Assembly: GCF_002575655.3 (NCBI RefSeq)
Contig: NC_053036.3
Span: 155,286,627 to 155,350,626 of the forward strand
Direction of reading: 5' to 3'
Source: Aegilops tauschii subsp. strangulata
Taxonomy: Eukaryota; Streptophyta; Magnoliopsida; Poales; Poaceae
DNA length: 64,000 bases
A model generated the notes under the pieces. It had not been told where the DNA came from and searched no databases. It was given only the letters and a program-made list of their open reading frames with translations. How positions within the stretch are numbered: the stretch's first letter is position 1; every line of letters begins with the position of its first letter. Position numbers and translations under genes: made by a program. This document shows positions 37,324 through 49,497 of the stretch, one piece after another.

Positions 37324-38664
37324 TTATGGGTAGGAAACGCAAAATACCAAAAAAATAGTTGTACCTACTAAATCAATGGTTGAAGAACCACCCAAAATCT
37401 ATCATACTACTGAAACTTTCTATTTGGACCATCTTTGATCCATTTGTGCTCGTGCTGAAAACTCAACTAGCTTAGTTGAGGGAAAATCATTAGATGAGCA
37501 TGCTTGTTTTATGCGACACCGCTTATCTCAAAAAGGGAAACTTTTACAACATCAAATTAATACTATGCAATGCTTGCCTGGAATTTATGTGAATTATATG
37601 ATTTTACTTGTTGTTCTGAAGACCCTAAGAAACACCTTCCCTACCAATGTGAGTTTATTGATAATGGAATCGTATCTTCTTATGCCAAAGGTGTTTATAA
37701 TTATTTGCTGCTTTTAAGGGTGCTTATGAAATTGCTTCTTTGATTGAAAAGTATGATGCTACTCTTTACAAATCTGAAAATCTTGCCATACTTAAATATT
37801 GTTATGATAATTATGCTTCTAATTCCTATGTTAAACCATATAGTGAGGACTCCTCCGCTGTCCAAGAAGAGACTAATGTTTTGCAGGAGTCTATGGAAAA
37901 AGAAAATGATGAAACTATGAGCTCATTGGATGAAGAAGATGAGGAGGAGAGCGAAGAACAAAAGGAGGAAGAGCGGATTGATCACCCGTGCCCACCTTCT
38001 AATGAGAGTAACTATTTATCCCATACATTGTTTAATGCCCCTTCGTTCTTATCGAAGGATGAATGCTATGATGATTTCTATGATCCCTTGGATTCTTTTG
38101 AAATATCCCTTTTTGATGAACTTGATGATTGCTATGCTTGTGGCCATGATGCCAATATTAATTATGCTTATGGAGATGAACTTGCTATTGTTCCTTGAAC
38201 TTGCTATTGTTCCTTATATTAAGAATGAAATTGTTGCTATTGCACCCACACATGATAGTCCTATTATCTTTTTGAATTCTCCCAACTACACTATATCAGA
38301 GAAGTTTGCACTTATTAAGGATTATATTGATGGGTTGCCTTTTACTATTTCACATGATAATTTTGATGAATATAATATGCATGTGCTTGCTGCTCCTACT
38401 TGCAATTATTATGAGAGAGGAACTACATCTCCGCCTCTCTATGTTTCCAACACGATAAAATTGCAAGAAACTGCTTATGCTATGTATTGGCCTTTACTTG
38501 ATGTGCATGAATTGTTCTTGTATGACATGCCGATGCATAGGAAGAGAGTTAGACTTCATCATTTCATGATATATGTTTCTTTGTGCTCACTACTAAATGC
38601 CAAATCATTGTTAATTCAAATTGGCTTTGATATACCTTGGGATCCGGGTGGATTCATTACTTGA
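37324..38664 (+). pseudogene. Unknown acidic protein frame of element A, broken
   Basis: A coding stretch opens near MGRKRKIPKK and resumes in several frames. The best parts are 37740-38198, rich in E and D (MSSLDEEDEEESEEQKEEER), and 38190-38664 (LPLLDVHELFLYDMP-like end and IPWDPGGFIT before TGA). The two are put out of frame by a 19-bp tandem duplication (38178-38215). Earlier stops and shifts are also present. No gag, protease or polymerase motif is visible. I have seen similar acidic frames associated with Triticeae retroelements but know no function. Confidence 0.55.
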
Positions 38665-41635
38665 GCACTTTATGCCTAGCTTAATGGCTTTAAAGAAAGC
38701 GCCGCCAGGGAGACAACCTGGAAGTTTTAGATAGTCATTTATTTCTGTTGAGTGCTTTTATAAAGTTTAAAAACAAAAAAATAGAGGGGAACTTAAAACT
38801 TTTTCAAAAACGGAAGCGATTGGAAGTTATGGATTGGAGAAGTGAGGGTCGACCTTGAACACTTGTGTTCATGCTCATGGAAACAATGTAGAATTTTTCA
38901 TGAAGATTCTCACAAAAATAATTATCTCCTTGTACAATTTCATTGTATTATAAAAATAATGTGCCAAGGTTTGCCTTTAGGATGTTTAGATTGCTTGTTG
39001 GTTTGTGCGGTGCAAAACAGAAACTTTGGCTGTAGTGCGAGATTTTACATTTTTTACTAGAACGTCAAACGGTTCTGAAACTTTTTGTACTATATTTCTA
39101 TACATATTGTTTATTGTTCCTAATTTTTCAGAATTTTTAGAGTTACAAAAGTATGGTGGATGTTCAAATCTTTACAGACTGTCCTGTTTTCACAGATTGC
39201 TGTTATAGCTTCATTATTTGCGTATGTTTGAATTCTTGTCTAAACCTCCTTGACTTGGGGCCATAGAATTGTGATAGCATACAGTGGGTAATATTTGTTT
39301 ATAATTATACAATAATGTTACAGCAGTACATGACGGGATTTCATTGCCATATTCACTAACCCCGCCACTAAAAGTTTGGTTAAGTTTTGTGTGAATGAGG
39401 TGTTCGAAGATCGAGGAGGTCTCGATGTGAGGAGAAGGAGGAGAGGCAAGAGCTCAAGCTTGGGGATGCCCAAGGCACCCCAAGTAAATATTCAAGGAGA
39501 CTCAAGCGTCTAAGCTTGGGGATGCCCCGGAAGGCATCCCATCTTTCTTCAACAAGTATCGGTATGTTTTCGGATTCGTTTCGTTCACATGATATGTGCA
39601 AATCTTGGAGCGTTTTTTGCATTTAGTTTTCATTTTTCTTCTATGCACCATGCTGGTATGAGATAGTCCATGGTTGATTTGTAGAATGCTCATTGCCCTT
39701 CACTTATATCTTTTGAGTATGGCTTTATAGAATGCTTCATGTGCTTCACTTATATCATTTGAAGTTTGGATTGCCTGTTTCTCTTCACATAGAAAATCGT
39801 TATTTGAAGAATGATCTTTTGCTTCACTTATATTTGTTAGAGCGTGATCTTCTGTAGAAAGAATTAAACTCTCATGCTTCACTTATATCTATTTAGAGAG
39901 TCAACAGGAATTGGTCAATTGCATGATTAGTCATAAAGTCCTACATAAAACTTATGGATCACTGAATATGATATGTTTGATTCCTTGCAATAGTTTTGCG
40001 ATATAGAGATGGAATATGTGGGAGGTACTAGTAAATGGTTGTGTTTAGTAAGAATATTGGTGTTAAGGTTTGTGATTCCCGAAGCATGCACGTATAGTCT
40101 CTCGTTATGCTATGAAGTTGGAGCATGATTTATTATTGACTGTACTCCTTATGAGTGGCGATCGGGGACGAGCGATGGTCTTTTCCTACCAATCTATCCC
40201 CCTAGGGGCATGTGTAGTAGTACTTTGCTTCGAGGGCTAATAAACTTTTGCAATAAGTATATGAGTTCTTTATGACCAATGTGAGTCCATGGATTATACG
40301 CACTCTTATCTTTTCGCAATTTGCTAGCCTCTACGGTACCGTGCATTGCCCTTTCTCACCCCAAGAGTCGGTGCAAACTTCGCAGGTGCATCCAAACCCC
40401 GTGATATGATACGCTCTATCACACATAAGCCTTATTATATCTTCCTCAAAACAGCCACCATACCTACCTATTATGGCTTTTCCATGGCCATTCCGAGATA
40501 TATTGCCATGCAACTTCCACCGCTTTCGTTTGATGACTTGAGCATTCATTGTCATATTGCTTTGCATGATCATATAGCTGACATAGTAGTTGTGGCTCAG
40601 CCACCATTCATCATTTTTCATACATGTTATGCTAGATCATTGCACATCCTGGTACATTGCCAGAGGCATTCATATAGAGTCATATTTTGTCATAGGTATC
40701 AAGTTGTAATTTTTATTTCTTTTGAGTTATAAATAAATAGAAGTGTGATGATCATCATTATTCATTTTTAGAGCAGTGCCCCAGTGAGGAAAGGATGATG
40801 GAGACTATGATTCCCCCACAAGTCGGAATGAGACTCCAGACAATGAGAGAAAAAGAAAAAAAGAAAAAAAGAAAAAAGAAAAGAAAGAAAAAGAAAAAGA
40901 AAAAAAAACAAAGAGAGAAGGGGCATTGTTAGTATCCTTTACCACACTTGTGCTTCAAAGTAGCACCATGTTTTTCATATGGAGAGTCTCCTATGTTGTC
41001 ACTTTCATATACTAGTGGGAATTTTTCATTATAGGATTAGATGCACACCCACTTAGTTTTCATATTGAGCTTTCATACACTTATATATCTTAGTGCATTC
41101 GTTGCATGGCAATCCCTACTCCTCGCATTGATATCAATTAATGGGCATCTCCATAGCCCGTTGGTTAGCCGCATCGATGTGAGACTTTCTACTTTTTGTC
41201 TTCTTTATATTTACCCCCATCATTATACTCTATTCCACCCGTAGTGCTATATCCATGGCTTGCGCTCATGTATTGCGTGAGGGTTGAAAAAGCTGAAGCG
41301 CGTTAAAAAGTATGAACCAATTGCTCGGCTTGTCATGGGGTTGTGCATGATAAATACTTTGTGTTAAGAAGACAGAGCATGACAAGACTATATGATTTTG
41401 TAGGGATAGCTTTCTTCAGCATTGATATTTTGAAAGACATGATTGTTTGTTGGGACGCCTGAGTAGATGTCTTTATGTCAAATTATAGACTATTGCTTTG
41501 AATCACTTATGTCTTGATATTCATGCCATGATTAGATATATGATCAAGTTTATGCTAGGTAGCATTCCACATCAAAAATTATCTTTTTTATCATTTACCT
41601 ACTCAAGGATGAGCAGGAATTAAGCTTGGTGATGC
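38665..41635 (+). other. Long noncoding 3' domain of element A
   Basis: About 3 kb without a coding frame. It includes a stem-loop motif just after the stop (38671-38720), two polypurine-like AAGCTTGGGGATGCC motifs (39455-39470, 39511-39526), a GA-rich tract at 40846-40917, and the true polypurine tract TAAGCTTGGTGATGC directly before the 3' LTR. Several of these features recur in element C at similar distances. Confidence 0.7.
40846..40917 (+). repeat. GA-rich (A-dominant) purine tract
   Basis: About 70 bases made almost only of A and G ([24 protein letters not shown]). It lies about 720 bases before the 3' LTR of element A. Element C has a matching pyrimidine block on the plus strand at 50281-50345, about 780 bases from its LTR. 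Confidence 0.85.
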
Positions 41636-42463
41636 TGATACGTCTCCGTCGTATCTATAATTTTTGATTGTTTCATGCCAATATTATACAAGTTTCACAT
41701 ATTTTTGGCACCTTTTTATATGATTTATTGGACTAACCTATTGATCCAGTGCCCAGTGCCAGTTCCCGTTTTTTGCATCTTTTTTGTATCACAGAATATC
41801 CATATCAAACGAAGTCCAAATGCAATAAAATTTCACGGAGAATTATTTTGGAATATATGTGATTTTTGGGGGCTGGAATCACCGCAAACGGAGGCCCACA
41901 CAGGGCACAAGACACCAGCGCACCACCCCTGAGCCAGGCGTGTGGTGGTGGGTTGTGCTCACCTCGTACGTCGGTTGGAGCTCTACTTGGAGAGCAAGGA
42001 AGCTTATATCCGGAAAAAATCGTGTTAAAATCTCAGCGCAATCGGAGTTACGGATATCCGGGAATATAAGAAACGGTTTTCGGCCAGATTTGGAGAACGC
42101 GAAACAGAAGAGAACAGAGAGAGAGATCCAATCTCGGAGGGGCTCCCGCCCCTCCTCCGCCATGGAGACCATGGACCAGAGGGGGAACCCTCCTCCCATC
42201 TAAGGGGAGGCCAAGGAAGAAGAAGAAGGAGGGGGCTCTCTCTCCCTCGCCTCCGGTGGCGTCGGAGTGCCATCGGGGCACAGATCGGGATGGTGATATA
42301 CATCAACAATCTTGCTACCGTCAACACCAACTTTCTCCCCCTCTATGCAACGGTGTAACACCTCTCCCCCCACTGTAATCTCTACTTAAACATGGTGCTC
42401 AACTGCATATATTATTTCCCAATGATCTATGGTTATCCTATGATGTTTGAGTAGATCCGTTTT
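41636..42463 (+). repeat. 3' LTR of element A, first part
   Basis: It matches the beginning of the 5' LTR and is cut by the solo Angela LTR. The continuation is 44205-44900. Confidence 0.92.
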
Positions 42464-44199
42464 TGAAGGAAATATGCCCTAGAGGCAATAATAAAGTATT
42501 ATTTATTTCCTTATATCATGATAAATGTTTATTATTCATGCTAGAATTGTACTAACCGGAAACATAATACATGTGTGAATACATAGACAAACAGAGTGTC
42601 ACTAGTATGCCTCTACTTGACTAGCTCGTTAATCAAAGATGGTTATGTTTCCTAGCCATAGACATGAGTTGTCATTTGATTGACGGGATCACCTCATTAG
42701 GAGAATGACGTGATTGGCTTGACCCATTCCGTTAGCTTAGCACTCGATCGTTTAGTATGCTGCTATTGCTTTCTTCATGACTTATACATGTTCCTATGAC
42801 TATGAGATTATGCAACTCCCGTTTACCGGAGGAACACTTTGTGTGCTACCAAATGTCACAACGTAACTGGGTGATTATAAAGGTGCTCTACAGGTGTCTC
42901 CAAAGGTACTTGTTGGGTTGGCGTATTTCGAGATTAGGATTTGTCACTCCGATTGTCGGAGAGGTATCTCTGGGCCCACTCGGTAATGCACATCACTATA
43001 AGCCTTGCAAGCATTGTAACTAATGAGTTAGTTGCGGGATGATGTATTACGGAACGAGTAAAGAGACTTGCCGGTAACGAGATTGAACTAGGTATCGAGA
43101 TACCGACGATCGAATCTCGGGCAAGTAACATACCGATGACAAAGGGAACAACGTATGTTGTTATGCGGTCTGACCGATAAAGATCTTCGTAGAATATGTG
43201 GGAACCAATATGAGCATCCAGGTTCCGCTATTGGTTATTGACCGGAGAGGTGTCTCGGTCATGTCTACATAGTTCTCGAACCCGTAGGGTCCGCACGCTT
43301 AACGTTACGATGACAGTTATATTCTGAGTTTATTTGTTTTGATGTACCGAAGGTTGTTCGGAGTCCCGGATGTGATCACGGACATGACGAGGAGTCTCGA
43401 AATGGTCGAGACATAAAGATTGATATATTGGAAGTCTATGTTTGGACATCGGAAGTGTTCCGGGTGAAATCGGGATTTTTCCGGAGTACCGGGAGGTTAC
43501 CGGAACCCCCCCGGTAACTTAATGGGCCTTAGTGGGCCTAGGTGGAAGAGAAGAGAGGAGGCTAGGGCAGGGCCGCGCCCCCCTTCCCCCCCAGTCCGAA
43601 TAGGACAAGGAGAGGGGGGCGGCGCCCCCCTTCCTTCCTCCCCTCCACCTCTTCCCATCTTCCACTCCTAGTCCAACATGGAAAGGGGGGAGTCCTACTC
43701 CCGGTAGGAGTAGGACTCCTCCTGGCGCGCCTCTCCTCCCTTGGCCGCCGCCTCCCCCTTGCTCCTTTATATACGGGGGCAGGGGGGCACCTCTTCACAC
43801 ACAATTGATATACAATATTTTAGCCGTGTGCGGTGCCCCCCTCCACCATATTACACCTCGATAATATCGTTGCGGAGCTTAGGCGAAGCCCTGCGTCGGT
43901 AGAACATCATCATCGTCACCACGCCGTCGTGCTGACAAAACTCTCCCTCAACACTCGGCTGGATCGGAGTTCGAGGGACGTCATCGAGCTGAACGTGTGC
44001 TGAACTCGGAGGTGCCGTGCGTTCGGTACTTGATCGGTCGGATCGTGAAGACGTACGACTACATCAACTGCGTTGTGTTAACGCTTCCGCTTTCGGTCTA
44101 CGAGGGTACGTGGACAACACTCTCCCCTCTCGTTGCTATGCATCACCATGATCTTGCGTGTGCGTAGGAATTTTTTTGAAATTACTACGTTCCCCAACA
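42464..44199 (+). mobile_element. Solo Angela LTR (1736 bp), TSD GTTTT
   Basis: TG at 42464, CA at 44199, with GTTTT at 42459-42463 and 44200-44204. The intact target duplication and absence of any internal domain show a solo LTR formed by recombination between the two LTRs of a full element. TATA-like TTTATATA is at 43766-43773. Confidence 0.95.
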
Positions 44200-44204
44200 G
44201 TTTT

Positions 44205-44900
44205 GTCCTATGGGTTAATCGTCATCTTGGTTAGTATGATTGTATATTTTATTTATGGTGTTGTCCTACGGTGCCCTCTGTTCTTGCGCAAACGTGAGGG
44301 GCCCCCGCTGTAGGGTGTTGCAATATGTTCATGGTTCGCTTATGGTGGGTTGCGAGACTGACAGAAGCTTAAACCCGAGTAAGTGGGGTATGCCGTATGA
44401 GAGTAAAGATGACTTGATACTTAATGTTATGGTTGAGTTTCATGACCTTAATGATCTTTAGTAGTTGCGGATGCTTGCTAGGGGTCCAATCATAAGTTCA
44501 TATGATCCAAGTAGAGATAGTACGTTAGCTCATGCCTCTCCCTCATATAAAATTACAAGAATGATTACCGGTACTTGTTATCGATTGCCTAGGGACAAAT
44601 GACTTTCTTGTTCACAAAAGCTCTCTACTAAAACTAACTTAGTTGTGTCTTTATCTAAACAGCCCCTAGATTTTATTTATGTTCTCTTTATTATCTTGCA
44701 AACCTATCCTATCACACCTACAAAGTACTTCTAGTTTCATACTTGTTCTAGGTAAAGCGAACGTCAAGCGTGCGTAGAGTTGTACCGGTGGTCGATAGAA
44801 CTTGAGTCAATATTTGTTCTACCTTTAGCTCATCATTGGGTTCAACACTCTTATTTATCGAAAAAGGCTACAAGCGATCCCCTATACTTGTGGGTTATCA
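44205..44900 (+). repeat. 3' LTR of element A, second part
   Basis: It continues the LTR after the solo Angela insertion and ends GTGGGTTATCA, followed by the AGGCC target duplication. Confidence 0.92.
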
Positions 44901-45874
44901 AGGCCGAATTGGGAGCCGCCCAAGTAGGATTCCTCTTACTTGGGGCGCCCCCTTGTCTGCCTCTCCTCCCCTCCAACCTATATATATGAGGGGGGCACCG
45001 CTAGAACACACAACATTAATTCCTAGCCGTGTGCGGCGCCCTCCTCCACAGTTTATGCCTCCAGTCATATTGTCGTAGTGCTTAGGTGAAGCCCTGCGCG
45101 GATCACTTCACCATCACTGTCACCACGCCGTCGTGCTGACGAAACTCTACCTCAACACTTTGCTGGATCAAGAGTTTGAGGGACGTCATCGAGATGAACG
45201 TGTGCAGAACTCGGAGGTGCCGTACGTTTGGTGCTTGATCGGTCGGAACGAGAAGGAGTTCGACTACATCAACCGTGTTGTCAAACACTTACGCTTTCGG
45301 TCTACGAGGGTACGTGGACACACTATCCCCCTCTCGTTGCTATGCATCTCCTACATAGATCTTGCGTGAGCGTAGGAATTTTTTTGAAATTGCATGCTAC
45401 GTTTCCCAATAGTGGCATCCGATCCAGGTCTATGCGTAGATGATATGCACGAGTAGAACACAAAGAGTTGTGGGCGTTGATCGTCATACTGCTTACCACC
45501 AATTGATACGTCTCCAACGTATCTATAATTTTTTATTGTTCCATGTTGTTATATTATCAATCTTGGATGTTTTATAATCACTTTATAGTCATTTTATATT
45601 ATTTTTTGGTACTAACCTATTGACATAGTGCCAAGTGCCAGTTGCTGTTTTCTGGATGTTTTTTACATCGCAGGAAGTCAATATCAGACGGAGTCCAAAT
45701 GCAACAAAACTTCACGGAGATTTTTTGGACCAGAAGGAACATAATGGGCCCTGGCTGCGCCTGGGGGGGGGGGTGCCCCAAGGGGGCATAACCCACCAGG
45801 GCGCGCCAGGAGGCCCAAGCGCGCCCTGGTGGGTTGTACCCACCTTGGGTGCCCCACGGACCGCCTCTTTGCTC

Positions 45875-45882
45875 TATAAATA
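45875..45882 (+). promoter_or_regulatory. TATA-like box in the LTR of element B
   Basis: TATAAATA in GCTCTATAAATACCCC, about 370 bases into the LTR; a plausible core promoter. Confidence 0.5.
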
Positions 45883-47293
45883 CCCCAATATTCCAGAAAC
45901 CCTAGGGGAGTCGACAAAATATTCATCCAGCCGCCGCAGAGTCCAGAACCACCAGATCCAATCTGGACACCATCTCGGATGGGGTTCACCACCTCCATTG
46001 GTGCCTCTCCGATGATGCATGAGTAGTTCTTTGTAGACCTCCGGGTCCGTAGTTAGTAGCTAGATGGCTTCCTCTCTCTCGCTGAATTCTCAATACAATG
46101 GTCCCTTGGAGATCCATATGATGTAACTCTTTTGCGGTGTGTTTGTTGGGATCGATGAACTTTGAGTTTATGATCAGATCTATCTTTTTATATCCATGAA
46201 AGTTATTTGAGTTTCTTTGATCTCTTATATGCATGATCTCTTATAGCCTCGTATTTCTTCTCCGATATTTGGGTTTTGTTTAGCCAACTTGATCTATTTA
46301 TCTTGCAATGGGAAGAGGTGCTTTGTAGTGGGTTCGATCTTACGGTGCTTGATCCTAGTGACAGAAGGGGAACCAACACGTATGTATCATTGCTACTAAG
46401 GATAAAACGATGGGGTCTATCTCTACATGGATAGATCTTGTCTACATCATGTCATCGTTCTTATTGCATTACTCCGTTTGTCCATGAACTTAATACACTA
46501 GATGCATGCTAGATAGCGGTCGATGTGTGGAGCAATAGTAGTAGATGCAGGCAGGAGTCAGTCTACTAATCTTGGACGTGATGCCTATATACTGATCATT
46601 GACTGGATATCATCATGATTATTCGAAGTTCTATCAATTGCCCAACAGTAATTTGTTCACCCACCGTTTGCTATTTTTCTCGAGAGAAGCCACTAGTGAA
46701 ACCTACGGCCCCCGGGTCTTCTTTCTCATATTATTTGCCTCTGCGATCTACTTTTCTTTTGCATTTATTTTCAGATCTACTAAACCAAAAATACAAAAAT
46801 ACCTTGCTGCGTTTTATTTCTATTTATTTTATTTGGCGTTCGATCTATCAATCTACTACAATTTACCTCACGCCCGTTTGCCTATCTTGAGGCGCCGTAC
46901 CCCAGAAGGGATTGACAACCCCTTTAACACGTCGGGTTGCGAGGATTTGTTATCTGTGTGCAGGGGCTGTTTACGTTGTGTTGCTTGGTTCTCCTACTGG
47001 TTCGATAACCTTGGTTTCATATCTAAGGGAAATACCTACCGCCGTTGTGCTACATCATCCCTTCCTCTTTGGGGAAATACCGACGTAGCTTCAAGCGACA
47101 TCAAAAGGAATTTCCGGCGCTGTTGCCGGGGAGGATCTTCGACATATACCAGGTTCCTAATCACAAATCTCATCTCCTCGCAATTTACATTATTTGCCAT
47201 TTACCTCTCGTTTTCCTCTCCCCCACTTCACAATAATTTGTCGTTTTATTCGCCCCTCTTTTTTGTTCGCCGTTCTCTTGCTTTCTAGCCTTG

Positions 47294-47737
47294 ATGGCTA
47301 GCGTCCTTACTCCTCCTTTGTCACCAGATTTTGAAGTCCTTTAGTTCAAGCAAAGACAAGGAGAAAATTTGAATGATGCCTGATATAGGGTTATGGAATC
47401 GTATCGTATTTCTAATTTAAAGGGGGACGCTAAGGTTTTGCTTCGTAATTTTTACATAGGATTAGCTTTGCATCATAGACAACTTCTGGATTTTGCCTCC
47501 AAAGGAAATTTTATTGAGCTTGATGCCAATGCTGCCTATGAAATTTTAGAAGGAATTTTGGGAATTCCACCTCAAAAGACGGGATTTTCTTTTACCCCTG
47601 AGGGAGTTCAAATGTTGGATAAACTTGGTGATTTGCATAAACATATGGTTGAAATACAGAAATATAATGAACCCCTCAAACACCTCAATGGTAGTATCAA
47701 TCGCATGAATACCCTGATTACTCTTTGCAACAAGTGA
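47294..47737 (+). pseudogene. Gag remnant of element B
   Basis: After MASVLTPPLSPDFEVL and a stop, a frame 47393-47737 reads GDAKVLLRNFYIGLALHHRQ and LDFASKGNFIELDANAAYEI, with a late coiled segment (LDKLGDLHKHMVEIQKYNEP). The pattern LLRNFYIG...LLDFASKGNF resembles the gag of Athila-type elements (compare the fragment of element C, IYAGLNFASRNLLDSSAGG). It is short and contains internal stops. Confidence 0.55.
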
Positions 47738-47867
47738 TTGGATATTTTGGATCTTAAGATGGTTTCTTTTCTGGAGAATTTAGGGAAGCGTAAAGAGCCT
47801 CCCAGGTTTGAGAAAACCCTTAAAAAAGTTGCCAAAACTTCGTAAGACAAAACGTAGATCCTTGCTT

Positions 47868-47910
47868 TATGCCTAGCTAAGGGCGTAAAACTATAGCGCT
47901 TGTTGGGAGG
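47868..47910 (+). other. Post-gag stem-loop motif of element B, cut by element C
   Basis: TATGCCTAGCTAAGGGCG...AGCGCTTGTTGGGAGG matches the motif found after the coding regions of elements A and C. Element C is inserted right after GGGAGG, within the expected loop. Confidence 0.7.
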
Positions 47911-49497
47911 TGCTACCTCTTGAGCACTGCGTTGGTTTTCCCTTGAAGAGAAAAGGGTGATGCAGCAAAGTAGCGTTAGTATTTCCCTCAGTTTTTGAGA
48001 ACCAAGGTATCAATCCAGTAGGAGGCTACGCGCGAGTCCCTCGTACCTACACAAAACAAATAAATCCTCGCAACCAACGCGATAAGGGGTTGTCAATCCC
48101 TACATGGTCACTTACGAGAGTGAGATCTGATAGATATGATAGGATAATATTTTTTGGTATTTTGTTATAAAGATGCAAAGTAAAATAAAAGCAAAGTAAA
48201 AAAGCAACGGAAATAACTAAGTGTTGGAAGATTAATATGATGAAGATAGACCCGGGGGCCATAGGTTTCACTAGTGGCTTCTCTCGAGAGCATAAGTATT
48301 TTACGGTGGGTGAACAAATTACTGTTGAGCAATTGACAGAATTGAGCATAGTTATGAGAATATCTAGGTATGATCATGTATATAGGCATCACGTCCGAGA
48401 CAAGTAGACCGACTCCTGCCTGCATCTACTACTATTACTCCACACATCGACCGCTATCCAGCATGCATCTAGAGTATTAAGTTCATAAGAACAGAGTAGC
48501 GCCTTAAGCAAGATGACATGATGTAGAGGGATTAATTCATGCAATATGATAAAAAACCCCATCTTGTTATCCTTGATGGCAACAATACAATACTTGCCTT
48601 GCTGCCCCTACTGTTATTGGGAAAGGACACCGCAAGTTTGAACCCAAAGCTAAGCACTTCTCCCATTGCAAGAAAGATCAATCTAGTAGGCCAAACCAAA
48701 CTGATAATTCGAAGAGACTTGCAAAGATAACCAATCATACATAAAAGAATTCAGAGAAGATTCAAATATTGTTCATAGATAAACTTGATCATAAACCCAC
48801 AATTCATGGGTCTCAACAAACACACCGCAAAACAAGATTACATCGAATAGATCTCCACGAGAGTGGGGGAGAACATTGTATTGAGATCCAAAAAGAGAGA
48901 AGAAGCCATCTAGCTAATAACCATGGACCCGAAGGTCTGAGGTAAACTACTCACACTTCATCGGAGAGGCTATGGTGTTGATGTAGAAACCCTCCGTGAT
49001 GGATGCCCCTCTGACGGAGCTCCGGAACAGGCCCCAAGATGGGATCTCATGGGTAGAGAAGGTTGCGGCGGTGGAATTAGGTTTTTGGCTCCGTATCTGA
49101 TCGTTTGGGGGTACGTAGGTATATATAGGAGGAAGGAGTACGTCGGTGGAGCAACAGGGGGCCCACGAGGGTGGAGGGCGCGCCTGGGGGGGTAGGCGCG
49201 CCCCCCTACCTCGTGGCTTCCTCCTTTGTTTCTTGACATAGGGTCCAAGTCTCCTGGATCATGTTCGTTCCAAAAATCACGTTCCCGAAGGTTTCATTCC
49301 GTTTGGACTCCGTTTGATATTCTTTTTTTGCGAAACTTTGAAATAGGCAGAAAACAACAATTCTGGGCTGGGGCTCCGGTTAATAGGTTAGTCCCAAAAA
49401 TAATATAAAAGTGAACAATCAAGCCCAATAATGTCCAAAACAGAAGATAATATAGCATGGAGCAATCAAAAATTATAGATACGTTGGAGACGTATCA
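47911..49497 (-). repeat. 3' LTR of element C
   Basis: On the minus strand it begins TGATACGTCTCCAACGTATC at 49497 and ends CTCAAGAGGTAGCA at 47911. The start shows the same GATACG-N7-CGTATC inverted repeat as A and B. Confidence 0.85.

Larger units (their letters stand above)
35680..44900 (+). mobile_element. Gypsy element A (Athila-like, without pol), TSD AGGCC
   Basis: 5' LTR 35680-37205, tRNA-Asp primer site at 37217-37234, internal domain to 41635, 3' LTR 41636-42463 plus 44205-44900 (split by a solo Angela LTR). AGGCC occurs at 35675-35679 and 44901-44905, a perfect 5-bp target duplication. The internal region has one broken frame of unknown function and then 3 kb without coding; there is no reverse transcriptase or integrase. 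I infer a non-autonomous member of the Athila lineage from the primer site and LTR style. Confidence 0.9.
34426..45411 (+). mobile_element. Second Angela element: 5' LTR split by Gypsy element A
   Basis: The LTR runs from TG at 34426 to 35679, is interrupted by element A (35680-44900), and resumes at 44906 to end near 45411 (CCCAATA, the usual final CA altered). The combined length of about 1760 fits the other Angela LTRs. A degraded tRNA-Met primer site (TGGCATCCGATCC) follows at 45413 and about 80 bases of leader remain before element B at 45504. The remainder of this element must lie beyond the window's right edge. Confidence 0.85.
45504..47910 (+). mobile_element. Gypsy element B (Athila-like), 5' part
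   Basis: 5' LTR 45504-47103 (TGATACGTCTCCAACGTATC to GCGACATCA, 1600 bp), a mutated tRNA-Asp primer site at 47114-47132, a degenerate gag segment, and then interruption at 47910/47911 by element C in the opposite orientation. A TATA-like TATAAATA lies at 45875-45882 in the LTR. Its 3' half should lie beyond the window. Confidence 0.8.

Noticed and set aside
46599..47288. 229-codon frame in element B
   Set aside because: It spans the LTR/internal border and primer site, with phenylalanine/tyrosine-rich AT-driven composition.
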